Assembly: GCA_024761205.1 (NCBI GenBank)
Contig: JAMASS010000017.1
Span: 40,803-104,802 of the forward strand
Origin: Limisphaerales bacterium
GTDB taxonomy: Bacteria > Verrucomicrobiota > Verrucomicrobiia > Limisphaerales > AAA164-E04
DNA: 64,000 nucleotides
Reading direction: 5' to 3'
Shown: piece by piece, positions 17,012 through 26,273 of the stretch
Position numbering within the stretch: position 1 is the first letter of the stretch
Layout of the letters: every line of letters begins with the position of its first letter
The notes under the pieces: generated by a model
Database searches by the model: none
The model's input: the letters and a program-made list of their open reading frames with translations, nothing else
Told to the model about the DNA's origin: nothing
Position numbers and translations under genes: made by a program

Positions 17012-18724
17012 ATGCTCATGGCTAAGAAGGCGGCAGAAAAAGCAGTGCATCCCGTCGAGACTATCAATGTCAAGGTGGAGGGCAAAGAGATCGAGGTTCC
17101 GAAGACCATGCCAGACCCGATCACCGGAAAACCCGTGCCCACGACCATGATCCAGGCGTGCAAAATCGCTGGAGTCGAAATCCCTCATTACTGCTATCAT
17201 CCCAAATTGCCGGTGGCGGGTAACTGCCGCATGTGTCTTGTTGAATTTGGCATGCCCGCCATGGGCCGCAACCAAAAGCTGATCCTTAACGAAGACGGCA
17301 CGCCGCAGATCCGCAAGCTGACGCTCCCCTACGAGCCCGGAACGTCACGCGGCACGATCGCATGCGCCACCCCCATTTCGCCGGGCATGGAGATCTACCC
17401 GAACTCCGAAGCCACGAAGCAAATGCGTGAAGCGGTCTTAGAGTCCCTGCTGGTGAATCACCCGTTGGACTGCCCGATCTGCGATCAAGCCGGTGAGTGT
17501 AAACTCCAAGAATACTCCGTCCAACATGGCCAAGCCGTGAGCCAATTCGCTGAGACCAAAGTACACAAGCCCAAGCAGGTGGATCTCGGACCCCGGATCA
17601 TGTTGGATGCCGAACGCTGCATCCTTTGCACCCGTTGCGTTCGTTTCTCTCGCGATATTGCGGACGATGACGCCCTCGGTTTCGTGAACCGAGGGTCTTA
17701 CAGCACCTTAACGACATTTCCCGGCAAGCCCTTTGACAATAACTACACACTCAACACGGTGGATATCTGTCCGGTCGGGGCTCTAACCTCGAAGGATTTC
17801 CGCTTCCAAATGCGCGTCTGGTTTCTGAAGGAAACTCAGAGCATTTGCACTAGCTGCGGCACCGGATGCAATATTACCATCAGTTCGCGAGAGGAAAAGA
17901 TCTATCGCTATGAGCCGCGCGAAAACGATGCGGTCAACTCCTGTTGGATGTGCGACGCCGGCCGACTCAACTACAAGTGGATCGGTCACAAAGATCGACT
18001 TACCGCGCCCAAGCGTTTCGGAAGAAGCGGCGTCACTTGGGAGCAATCGCTGGAAGCCATCGCTGAGCACTTGCGTGCTGCCGCTTCGAAAACAACCGCC
18101 ATCATTGCCTCGGCGCGTCAGTCAACTGAAGAACTTTATCTGTTGCGCAAGCTGGCCGATCATTTGGAAGCAATTACCGATTCGCCGGCCAGAACCGGAG
18201 AGGCGGACAAGCTTCTCGTCAACGCGGACAAGAATCCCAATTCCAACGGAGCGCGACTTTCAGGTTTCTGCTTCACGGAAATGGGTATCAACTTGCCGAA
18301 GATTGCCTCTGGAATCCAGAGCGGCAAGATTACCAATTTGATCGTCTTTGGAGAAGACGTGACCCATCACGGCATTGATGCCGCTTTGCTGCAGAAGTTA
18401 AATTTCCTGGTGGTTTCTGACATACTGCCGAGCAACACTACGAAAAAGGCGAATTTCCTTTTGCCCGGATGCGCGCATGCCGAAAAACAAGGCACCTTCG
18501 TCAATATTAAAGGCCGCCTGCAGCGATTTTTAAAAGCGGTGGAAAGCCCCGGACAAGCGCGGCCTGAATCCGAGTTTCTCACTGATCTAGTCTCTCAAGT
18601 GACGGGCGAGAGCTATCCAGCGAGTCTGGAAAGCCTCTTCAACAAAATGGCCTCTGAGGCGAATGCCTTCAGAAATATTCAATGGTCGGATATTGGAGAA
18701 CTCGGAGTCAATGTCCCCATCTAA
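17012..18724 (+). CDS. nuoG: NADH-quinone oxidoreductase subunit G, short form
   Basis: 570 residues, shorter than the roughly 900-residue Escherichia coli form. The N-terminal 2Fe-2S domain has HYCYHPKLPVAGNCRMC. Next come the His/Cys-rich N5-type motif (HPLDCPICDQAGEC), the CILCTRCVRF and CPVG clusters, and CTSCGTGC. A truncated molybdopterin-fold domain follows. An alternative ATG lies two codons in (MAKKAAEK), which is more typical. It is the last gene before the 1.7-kb interruption of the operon. Confidence 0.94.
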   Translation: MLMAKKAAEKAVHPVETINVKVEGKEIEVPKTMPDPITGKPVPTTMIQACKIAGVEIPHYCYHPKLPVAGNCRMCLVEFGMPAMGRNQKLILNEDGTPQIRKLTLPYEPGTSRGTIACATPISPGMEIYPNSEATKQMREAVLESLLVNHPLDCPICDQAGECKLQEYSVQHGQAVSQFAETKVHKPKQVDLGPRIMLDAERCILCTRCVRFSRDIADDDALGFVNRGSYSTLTTFPGKPFDNNYTLNTVDICPVGALTSKDFRFQMRVWFLKETQSICTSCGTGCNITISSREEKIYRYEPRENDAVNSCWMCDAGRLNYKWIGHKDRLTAPKRFGRSGVTWEQSLEAIAEHLRAAASKTTAIIASARQSTEELYLLRKLADHLEAITDSPARTGEADKLLVNADKNPNSNGARLSGFCFTEMGINLPKIASGIQSGKITNLIVFGEDVTHHGIDAALLQKLNFLVVSDILPSNTTKKANFLLPGCAHAEKQGTFVNIKGRLQRFLKAVESPGQARPESEFLTDLVSQVTGESYPASLESLFNKMASEANAFRNIQWSDIGELGVNVPI

Positions 18725-19510
18725 AGTTCTAGAAACCCGAGAGTCGTAGTAAAATGAGTCAAGTTTTCAGACGGCTGCATAGGAACTCGCCGTAACTCGT
18801 CCAATGGTTGTAAGACCGCTAAAAACTGAATTTTTATACACTTACGGGATCACTTAAAAGTCACGCATCCCCAGAAAAAGAAAATGGTATGAAAAAAGAG
18901 TCCCTCACTGTCCGCTCTCGCCTTTCCGCAAAAACCTTCGTTTCATTGCCGTTATTACAGCCCTGTTACCTTTGTCAGCGCTTAGTATTGACGTCTCAAG
19001 CCAGTAATCTTACCCTTCCTCTTAGATAGCTATTACATGATGAATTTGAATTGGGATACAGATGGCAACATCTACCGTTTACACATTATTGACACGACAG
19101 AAATCGAGCATCGAATAACAGCACCAAACAAGTAACAGGCACCGAGTCATGGTGAAATCCTATACGAAAGAAAAGGAGGAATGCGATTACTCACGTCTTA
19201 CATCCATCACGGTTTACGTTTTGTTATTGATTATGGACCTAACTCAACGCAGCAACAGGGTGAATAAAACAATAGACACCAAAGAGACCGTTCGGCTACA
19301 GGACTTGGAGAGGCTTACATTGTCAATTCCCAACGGTCATCCCGTCAGCAGCGCCAATACGAGTTTTTACACCTGGAGTGGATATATAGGAAGTATGGCA
19401 ATTCTGTTCCGATCAACACTCTCTTTTAGCTCTGGGCCTGAAAACTTCACCCCCTTCCAACACGATGAAAAACAAAGCGATTGGGTTAACCGTTACCTAT
19501 CCGCACAAGG
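18725..19510. other. AT-rich non-nuo DNA between nuoG and nuoH, no recognised gene
   Basis: This half of the interruption is more AT-rich than the flanking nuo genes. A 121-codon frame at 19149-19514 has no recognisable motif and is probably not a gene. A short readable peptide (WDTDGNIYRL, about 19055) resembles YD/RHS-type repeats, but only weakly. It looks like decayed or foreign DNA. Confidence 0.45.
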
Positions 19511-20185
19511 ATGATCCGCCGTATCGGCAATCGCTCATTTTGCTGCTGGAAAACGGCTATGACATTGGGGACTGTTCCTTATATTATTGACGATTTGATC
19601 TTGCGGCAATTGCCAACTTTGGTGTGGAAGGATCAGATGCTCAGGGAAGGCTTTCCCGGAGAGGAGATGGTTGTGAAGAAACGAGCGGAAAGGGAACATT
19701 GTCCCATAAGCTTTGATGGTGGCATTTACGCGCGCTGGCGTCGCAGCTACGGCATTGACGATCCTGGGTTGAACGATGCGCTGACGGCCCTGGAGTTCGA
19801 TCTGCCCACCACGCCGCAACTTTCGGGGTGGGGCATACGCATGTCATTGAAAGTCGACCGCCTGTTCACGGACGAGGACTCGCTCGACGACGAACTCCGC
19901 GACGCCAAAGCCAGATATGAAGGAGAGACGAAACCGCCATTCCAACAGCACCAACAAAACGCTTTCGTGAAAAAGCGAATCACTTATTGCGATGAAAACG
20001 GAAAGGAAGTAGACGAAGGAATCGAATTTGATTTTCCCCTCTCCCGCGGACTTGATTTCCTTGATTCCGCTTCCCTTGTCCTGATGAAAAATGTTTCGTC
20101 TCTGTTGGGGGGCCAAAGGTATGAAATCTTGAGGTTGGCTCAAATGGAGGGGATGAGAGAGGTTTTGGTGGTAATTTTGGTTTGA
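19511..20185 (+). CDS. Hypothetical protein inserted in the nuo operon
   Basis: 224 residues from the ATG at 19511. Composition from about residue 22 on looks like a real soluble protein: acidic and Arg/Lys-rich, with a central ISFDGGIYARWRRSYGIDDPG stretch and a C-terminal FDFPLSRGLDFLDSASLVL. There is no membrane helix and no known motif. The first 20 residues look out of place. A better-looking frame (IGLTVTYPHKDDPPYRQS, from about 19464) runs over the same start region, so the gene may be frameshifted at its 5' end. It lies between nuoG and nuoH. Function unknown. Confidence 0.4.
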   Translation: MIRRIGNRSFCCWKTAMTLGTVPYIIDDLILRQLPTLVWKDQMLREGFPGEEMVVKKRAEREHCPISFDGGIYARWRRSYGIDDPGLNDALTALEFDLPTTPQLSGWGIRMSLKVDRLFTDEDSLDDELRDAKARYEGETKPPFQQHQQNAFVKKRITYCDENGKEVDEGIEFDFPLSRGLDFLDSASLVLMKNVSSLLGGQRYEILRLAQMEGMREVLVVILV

Positions 20186-20406
20186 ATTCGCTCAGTCTTC
20201 GGTTAGGTTGGATATGGTTTCCGGTTCTGTCAGGGACTGCTCCTTCTCTCGGGCTGACTCGGTGGCGAGAATTGTTGCATTTGATAGCAAACTGGATGCA
20301 ATTATGCGTCGGAAGCCATCAGGTCGGCGATTTGACCTAGTTTTTGAACCGGTCTGAATTTCGCTTGGTCTGAGGCGCAGTTTCCCTAGTTGTTAGTATT
20401 GAATCG

Positions 20407-21441
20407 ATGGAAGCAATCACCCCTCCAATCCAGACAATCTTTTGGTTCGGCTGTCTCAAGGTGGTCTGTGCAGTGGCCGTCTTGCTGCCCATGATCGCCT
20501 ACTCGCTCATGGCGGAACGACGGATTTCTGCTGCGATCCAAGATCGCATCGGTCCCAACCGGGTGGGACCTTGGGGATTGCTGCAACCGTTAGCGGATGG
20601 TCTGAAATTTCTCTTGAAAGAGGACTTTACCCCGAGCCACGTCCGTAAGGCCTATTTTTGGTTGGCGCCTGCTATCACCATGATCCCGGCGTTTCTGACA
20701 ATTGCGGTGATTCCCTTCGGTTCAACCTTGGGTTCTCAAAATATGGTGATTGCGGATCTGAACGTCGGCATCCTTTACACCTTTAGCATTGTGTCGCTGG
20801 GTGTCTATGGCATCGTCCTTGCTGGCTACGCTTCGAACTCGAAGTATCCCTTCCTGGGTGGCATTCGCGCGGGGGCTCAAATGATTTCCTACGAAATCGC
20901 GATGGGCATGTCCGTCATACCGTTATTTATGTTGGTGGAGGATCTTAATCTCGGAGAAGTGATCAAGTATCAGGCAAACGGCGCTTGGCTGATCTTCAAA
21001 CAGCCCATCGCTTTTGTGATCTTTGTTGCTGCCGCCTTTGCCGAAACCAACCGACTCCCATTTGATTTACCGGAATCCGAAACCGAGTTGGTTTCCGGCT
21101 ATCACACAGAATACAGTTCGATGAAATTCGCCCTGTTCTTCCTGGGTGAATACGCGGCCATGATTGCCGTCTCAGCTCTCATGGTCACTCTTTTCCTTGG
21201 CGGCTGGACTTTACCTTTTTTTGGTCTCAACACGCCCGCAACCTCGATCTTCGGCGGGCTGATCCACATTGGCATCTTCCTGGGCAAAGTCGCCGTGTTC
21301 ATGGCTCTGTTTATTTGGGTGCGTTGGATGTTGCCCCGTTTCCGTTACGATCAGTTGATGGATTTAGGCTGGCGGCGCTTTCTTCCCCTAGCGCTGGTTA
21401 ATATTGTGATCACCGCAGTCCTCCTTTGGATCTTTAGATAA
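20407..21441 (+). CDS. nuoH: NADH-quinone oxidoreductase subunit H
   Basis: 344 residues with about eight transmembrane helices. The subunit-1 family signatures ERRISAAIQDRIGPNRVGP (about 38-56) and AFAETNRLPFDLPESETELV (about 206-225) are intact. NuoH sits at the junction of the peripheral and membrane arms and forms part of the quinone channel. The 221-bp leader from 20186 contains a TTGCAT...ATGCAA inverted repeat and could hold a promoter restarting transcription after the interruption. Confidence 0.96.
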   Translation: MEAITPPIQTIFWFGCLKVVCAVAVLLPMIAYSLMAERRISAAIQDRIGPNRVGPWGLLQPLADGLKFLLKEDFTPSHVRKAYFWLAPAITMIPAFLTIAVIPFGSTLGSQNMVIADLNVGILYTFSIVSLGVYGIVLAGYASNSKYPFLGGIRAGAQMISYEIAMGMSVIPLFMLVEDLNLGEVIKYQANGAWLIFKQPIAFVIFVAAAFAETNRLPFDLPESETELVSGYHTEYSSMKFALFFLGEYAAMIAVSALMVTLFLGGWTLPFFGLNTPATSIFGGLIHIGIFLGKVAVFMALFIWVRWMLPRFRYDQLMDLGWRRFLPLALVNIVITAVLLWIFR

Positions 21442-21449
21442 GCCTCGAA

Positions 21450-21980
21450 ATGATTGTTCAACGAAAAGCGCTCAGTTGGTGGGAACGACTCTATTTTCCC
21501 GCCATCATCAACGGCTTTCAGGTCACCTTGCGTCACTTCTTCAAGCGCAAGGTGACAATGCAATATCCCGAAGAGCGCTGGGTCGTTCCGGAGGGTTATC
21601 GTGGTGCGCCCTACTTGGTCAAAGATCAGGAGGATCGCACGAAGTGCGTTTCCTGCCAACTCTGCGAGTTCGTTTGCCCGCCCAAAGCGATCCGCATCAC
21701 ACCTCCGGGTCCTGCCGTGAACAAAAAAACTGGCAATGTGGAGAAGGAACCCGCGGATTTTGAGATCAACATGCTACGCTGCATCTTCTGCGGCTATTGC
21801 CAAGAAGTCTGTCCCGAGGAAGCGATCTTTCTCCAAGCAGACTACTCGCTCACTGGCGAATCACGGGAGGAGATGATTTATCACAAGGATAAGCTTTTGA
21901 GTCTTGGCGGCACCCACCAGGACGGCATCAAGAAATGGGAAAAGAAGCAGAAAGAAGCCGAAGCTCAAGGCGTCGTCTGA
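21450..21980 (+). CDS. nuoI: NADH-quinone oxidoreductase subunit I
   Basis: 176 residues. Two 4Fe-4S ferredoxin motifs are present, CVSCQLCEFVCP (about 67-78) and CIFCGYCQEVCP (about 111-122), carrying clusters N6a and N6b. An N-terminal amphipathic segment (SWWERLYFPAIINGFQVTLRHF) docks the subunit on the membrane. The gene starts 8 bp after nuoH. Confidence 0.96.
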   Translation: MIVQRKALSWWERLYFPAIINGFQVTLRHFFKRKVTMQYPEERWVVPEGYRGAPYLVKDQEDRTKCVSCQLCEFVCPPKAIRITPPGPAVNKKTGNVEKEPADFEINMLRCIFCGYCQEVCPEEAIFLQADYSLTGESREEMIYHKDKLLSLGGTHQDGIKKWEKKQKEAEAQGVV

Positions 21981-22012
21981 TCATGACGCGATGATTCGAA
22001 AGCTCGGTCACG

Positions 22013-22513
22013 ATGACAGATATTTTATTCTATCTCCTGTCAGCCCTCACACTGGTCTTTGCGGTAATGGTTGTCGCCAACCCGTTCAGCCGCAATCCGG
22101 TGACGAGTGCCATGTTCTTGGTGCTCACCATCGTGTCGATGGCTGGTTTGTTTGTCTTGCTGCATGCATTCTTCTTAGCTGCGATTCAGATTATGGTTTA
22201 CGCTGGTGCAGTGATCGTTCTCTTTCTCTTTGTGATCATGCTCCTTGATGTTCGTGAGGAGGAGAAACGACGTTTTCAGATCTTCGGACTCGTGACCGGT
22301 GGCATCGGATTGGTATCGATCGCTCTGGTGATGGTTCGCGCGATCATGGCATCGGACTTAGATGCAGGAAAAACACCGGAGATCGAAGGCGGCACTCGTG
22401 TCCTCGGCAGTATCCTATTCACAAATTATGTGCTCCCGTTTGAGATCATGGGGATTCTGCTGCTCGTGGCCATGGTGGGTGTGATTCTTTTGAGCAAGAA
22501 AGAGCTTCAATAG
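22013..22513 (+). CDS. nuoJ: NADH-quinone oxidoreductase subunit J
   Basis: 166 residues with five hydrophobic helices, as in the complex I subunit 6 family. The conserved helix IQIMVYAGAVIVLFLFVIMLL, at about 59-79, contains the pi-bulge region of this family. The stop is followed directly by the nuoK ATG, so translation is probably coupled. Confidence 0.94.
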   Translation: MTDILFYLLSALTLVFAVMVVANPFSRNPVTSAMFLVLTIVSMAGLFVLLHAFFLAAIQIMVYAGAVIVLFLFVIMLLDVREEEKRRFQIFGLVTGGIGLVSIALVMVRAIMASDLDAGKTPEIEGGTRVLGSILFTNYVLPFEIMGILLLVAMVGVILLSKKELQ

Positions 22514-22819
22514 ATGCAAATCGGACTCGAACATTATCTGGTCGTCAGTGCGCTGCTCTTCAGCATCGGCCTTCTCGGCGTGGTCATGCGTCGGAATCTC
22601 ATTCTGATGTACATGTCGCTGGAGCTGATGCTGAATGCAGCCAATCTTGCCTTGGTGGCTTTCTCTCGTTTTAACAACGACCTCAACGGTCAGTTGATGG
22701 TGTTCTTCATCATCACCGTCGCCGCCTCCGAGGTGGCCGTCGGTTTGGCCTTGATCGTGGCGCTGTTCCGCCATCGCCAAACCACTGATGTGGAGGATCT
22801 CGCTACACTGAAACTCTGA
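22514..22819 (+). CDS. nuoK: NADH-quinone oxidoreductase subunit K
   Basis: 101 residues and three transmembrane helices, the normal length for the family. Two conserved membrane glutamates of the proton path are present, in [12 protein letters not shown] (about 34-45) and in [12 protein letters not shown] (about 68-79). Confidence 0.95.
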   Translation: MQIGLEHYLVVSALLFSIGLLGVVMRRNLILMYMSLELMLNAANLALVAFSRFNNDLNGQLMVFFIITVAASEVAVGLALIVALFRHRQTTDVEDLATLKL

Positions 22820-22830
22820 TCGTCCGGACT

Positions 22831-24687
22831 ATGTTGACTCTTCCCTGGATCATTCTTTTCCTGCCGCTGCTGGCTGCATTGGGCATCACGTTGGCGACCA
22901 GGCAGAATCAAAAGCTCAGCGCCAATCTTTCGATTGGCGCCATTGGAATTGGCTTTGTTCTTAGCTTGTTGCTGTTCATTCGCTATCTCTTCAATGATGG
23001 TGCTGTGCCCGAACAGGTGATCACCTGGTTGGACGTGGGATCATTAAAAGTCAGCTTTGGGATCTGCCTCGATTCGCTCAGTATTCTGATGCTCTTGGTA
23101 GTTACCGGTGTCGGCGGCTTGATCCATTGGTATTCCCAAGCCTATATGGCCGGAGATAAGAGCTACTCCCGTTACTTCGCCAGCTTGAGTTTTTTTACGT
23201 TTTCCATGCTCGGGATCGTCCTCGCCACAGATTTCATGCAGATGTTTGTCTTTTGGGAATTGGTTGGCGTCTCTAGTTACCTCTTGATCGGTTTCTGGTT
23301 TGAGAAGCCTTCGGCTGCAGACGCTTCGAAAAAAGCCTTCTTGACCAATCGCATCGGTGATTTCGGTTTCCTGGTCGGGATCATCATGATTTGGGGTGTC
23401 GCGGGAACTCTGAGCTTTACCGAGCTCAAGCGTCTCATCGTGGAGAAGCCTGAAGCGTTGGGGACTTTCGCTACCATGGCCGGCCTGCTGGTTTTCTGTG
23501 GAGCTATTGGCAAGTCAGCGCAGTTTCCGTTGCATGTGTGGCTACCGGATGCAATGGAAGGGCCGACACCGGTTAGCGCCTTGATTCACGCCGCGACTAT
23601 GGTTGCGGCCGGAGTTTATATGCTTTGTCGTGTCTTTCCGATCTTCACACCCGATGCCCTGATGGTCATTGCTTGGATTGGCGGCATCACCGCACTCCTC
23701 GCAGCTCTGATGGCCTTACAACAGGATGACATCAAACGCATCTTGGCCTACTCAACACTCTCGCAGCTGGGTTATATGGTGATGGCCGTCGGTGTTCATG
23801 CCCCTGCCGCGGCGATGTATCATCTCACAACGCACGCCTGCTTCAAAGCGCTCCTGTTTTTAGGAGCTGGCTCGGTCATCTACGCGCTCCATCATAAGCA
23901 AGACATCTGGCAAATGGGCGGGCTGCGAACGAAGATGCCCACGACCTACTGGACGTTCTTAGTCGGAACCTCGGCACTCTGCGGGGTCTTTCCTCTTTCC
24001 GGATTTTTCAGCAAAGACGCCATTCTGGCTTCCGCTGCAGATACCATTCACGGCGGAAACGGAATTCTTTTCGGAATTGGAATTTTGGTTGCGATGCTAA
24101 CGACCTGGTACATGCTTCGACTGTTTTTGGTCACCTTCCACGGCAAGGCCAGAACCAATGCTGCGGAAAAAGCGGTTGAGTCACCAAGTGTGATGCGCGT
24201 GCCTCTCGTGATTCTGGCGGTGGCTTCCGCGATCGCCGGATTTATCGGCATTGAAGGATTCACGAGCCGCGATCTCGGAATCGAATTCCACAGCGAGCAT
24301 AATCATGCAGTGCTCGCAATGGCCTTCAATCTGCTGGCGCTTATGTTTGGCGTCAGCGTTGCCTTCACTCTCTATTGGAAAGCGGAAACCGATCCCGTCG
24401 AGCGTCACCACGGCATGCTGTCCTCCGTTCTGCGGAACCGTTTTTACATCGATGAGATATATGAATTTTTCATTCTAATCACCCACGAAACGCTGTCTTA
24501 CATCGCCGCCTGGGTCGATCGTTGGGTCATTTCCGGACTCATGGTTCGAGGGGCGCACGGCGCGGCAGACCTCACGGGGCGGGTGTTGAGAATGTTCCAA
24601 ACGGGCAACCTGCAAACGTACGCGTTCCTATTTGTGATTGGAATCGCGCTGGTGATTTACGTCATCATCGGCCGCCACGTGCTCTAG
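22831..24687 (+). CDS. nuoL: NADH-quinone oxidoreductase subunit L
   Basis: 618 residues, about 16 transmembrane helices, antiporter-like. The conserved FWELVGVSSYLLIGFWFE segment (about 137-154) carries the key membrane Glu. HVWLPDAMEGPTPVSALIHAATMV and the Lys/His residues of the central proton axis are present. The C-terminal part contains the region of the long lateral helix. The stop is followed within 2 bp by the nuoM ATG. Confidence 0.96.
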   Translation: MLTLPWIILFLPLLAALGITLATRQNQKLSANLSIGAIGIGFVLSLLLFIRYLFNDGAVPEQVITWLDVGSLKVSFGICLDSLSILMLLVVTGVGGLIHWYSQAYMAGDKSYSRYFASLSFFTFSMLGIVLATDFMQMFVFWELVGVSSYLLIGFWFEKPSAADASKKAFLTNRIGDFGFLVGIIMIWGVAGTLSFTELKRLIVEKPEALGTFATMAGLLVFCGAIGKSAQFPLHVWLPDAMEGPTPVSALIHAATMVAAGVYMLCRVFPIFTPDALMVIAWIGGITALLAALMALQQDDIKRILAYSTLSQLGYMVMAVGVHAPAAAMYHLTTHACFKALLFLGAGSVIYALHHKQDIWQMGGLRTKMPTTYWTFLVGTSALCGVFPLSGFFSKDAILASAADTIHGGNGILFGIGILVAMLTTWYMLRLFLVTFHGKARTNAAEKAVESPSVMRVPLVILAVASAIAGFIGIEGFTSRDLGIEFHSEHNHAVLAMAFNLLALMFGVSVAFTLYWKAETDPVERHHGMLSSVLRNRFYIDEIYEFFILITHETLSYIAAWVDRWVISGLMVRGAHGAADLTGRVLRMFQTGNLQTYAFLFVIGIALVIYVIIGRHVL

Positions 24688-24689
24688 TT

Positions 24690-26255
24690 ATGTCACTGCT
24701 TGCTTTCATCATCGCCACACCGCTCATCGCCGCTGTTGCCATCCTTTTGTTACCCAGTAGCTATAGTCACCTGTCCAAGATCATCGCACAGGGCGCGGCT
24801 GGCATGACCTTTCTCCTCTCACTGGGCATGTTCCTGCTCTATCCGGAAATGGCCGCAGGCCCTGGAGGTTTTAAGTTTTATCAGAAAACGACTTGGGTCG
24901 AATCCATTGGCATCAATTTTCAGGTCGGTGCCGATGGGATTAATGTAGGATTGATCCTCATGGGCGCTGCCGTGGCGTTAGCGGCTAGTTTTGCCTGCTG
25001 GGGAATCAACCGCCGAAAACGAGAGTTTTACTTTCTCTTTCTGATGATGGTCGGCGGTATCTTGGGCGCCTTTGCGTCCCTAGATGTCTTCTTCTTCTAC
25101 TTTTTCCATGAGCTGGCTTTGGTGCCAACCTTTATCATGATCGGTGTCTGGGGGCGGGGAGAAAACCGCAATTACGCGACCTTTAAGATCACTATTTATC
25201 TCACGATAGGTGCCATGCTTGCGCTCGTTGGGCTGGTCGCGTTGTACATTCAATCCGGCGCCAACACGTTCGACTTGGTCGAGATGACCAATCACGTCAA
25301 AGAACAGCCCATCCCGACCGGCCAACAGAACATTATCTTTCCATTGCTACTCTTCGGCTTTGGCATCCTGGTTTCGCTTTGGCCGTTTCACACTTGGGCC
25401 CCCATCGGCTACAACGCGGCGCCCACAGCGGCGGCGATGCTCCATGCCGGAGTGCTCAAGAAGTTCGGTCTTTACGGCCTCATCCGCTTGGCGATCCCCA
25501 TGGTTCCGGAAGGCATCCGCACTTGGCTCGAAGTGCTCTGCGTCTTGGCCTTGGGAAATATTCTTTACTGCGGTTGGGTAGCGATGCGGCAAAGGAATCT
25601 CAATTTCCTCATCGGCAACTCCAGCGTCGCCCACATGGGAATGGCCTTCCTAGGCATCGCGAGCCTTAGCCTGATTGGGGTGACCGGAGCCGTCGCTGTC
25701 ATGGTCGCCCACGGCTTACTTGCAGCACTCTCATTTGGATTGAGCGGCTATCTCCACCACCAGAAGGATACTGTCGAGATTAGCAAACTCGGCGGTCTCC
25801 TGCAGCAGCTTCCATTCATCGGTGTCTGTTTGATCATCGCCATGTTGGCCGGCTGCGGCGTCCCTGGTTTTGCAAATTTCGCCGGGGAGATCTTGGTCTT
25901 ATTCGGTGCTTGGGAGTCGCTGCCTTGGTTCGTCATCGCCGGTGCTTGGGGCGCTCTGATCATCGGAGCAATCTACTGTTTGCGGGCAATCCGCAATATT
26001 CTTCACGGCGCAATCGCTGAAGAAAACTTGACGCTCACCGACGCCAACAACGGGTTGTTGAAGTTGCCCTTCGTGCTCCTGATTGTTCTGCTGGTGGTAT
26101 TTGGGATCTACCCTCGACTCTTGACCAACAAGATTTCTCAAAGCGCCGAACCGTTAATCGAGCAGGCTAATAGCGGCTCCGTTCGTTTGGCGGATCAACC
26201 CAATACAACCATCTCCGGAACTGCCGCTCTGGATGCGGCCAATCTTAACTTTTGA
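24690..26255 (+). CDS. nuoM: NADH-quinone oxidoreductase subunit M
   Basis: 521 residues from the ATG at 24690 (MSLLAFIIATP). The frame is open further upstream inside nuoL, but that part reads as nuoL coding sequence in another frame. About 14 helices. Family landmarks are FFYFFHELALVPTFIMIG with the conserved Glu, and PFHTWAPIGYNAAPTAAAMLHAGVLKKFG, here with slight divergence from the usual PDAHVEAPTA pattern. It is a proton-pumping antiporter-like subunit. Confidence 0.94.
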   Translation: MSLLAFIIATPLIAAVAILLLPSSYSHLSKIIAQGAAGMTFLLSLGMFLLYPEMAAGPGGFKFYQKTTWVESIGINFQVGADGINVGLILMGAAVALAASFACWGINRRKREFYFLFLMMVGGILGAFASLDVFFFYFFHELALVPTFIMIGVWGRGENRNYATFKITIYLTIGAMLALVGLVALYIQSGANTFDLVEMTNHVKEQPIPTGQQNIIFPLLLFGFGILVSLWPFHTWAPIGYNAAPTAAAMLHAGVLKKFGLYGLIRLAIPMVPEGIRTWLEVLCVLALGNILYCGWVAMRQRNLNFLIGNSSVAHMGMAFLGIASLSLIGVTGAVAVMVAHGLLAALSFGLSGYLHHQKDTVEISKLGGLLQQLPFIGVCLIIAMLAGCGVPGFANFAGEILVLFGAWESLPWFVIAGAWGALIIGAIYCLRAIRNILHGAIAEENLTLTDANNGLLKLPFVLLIVLLVVFGIYPRLLTNKISQSAEPLIEQANSGSVRLADQPNTTISGTAALDAANLNF

Positions 26256-26273
26256 TTTGACGATTAGAGATTG

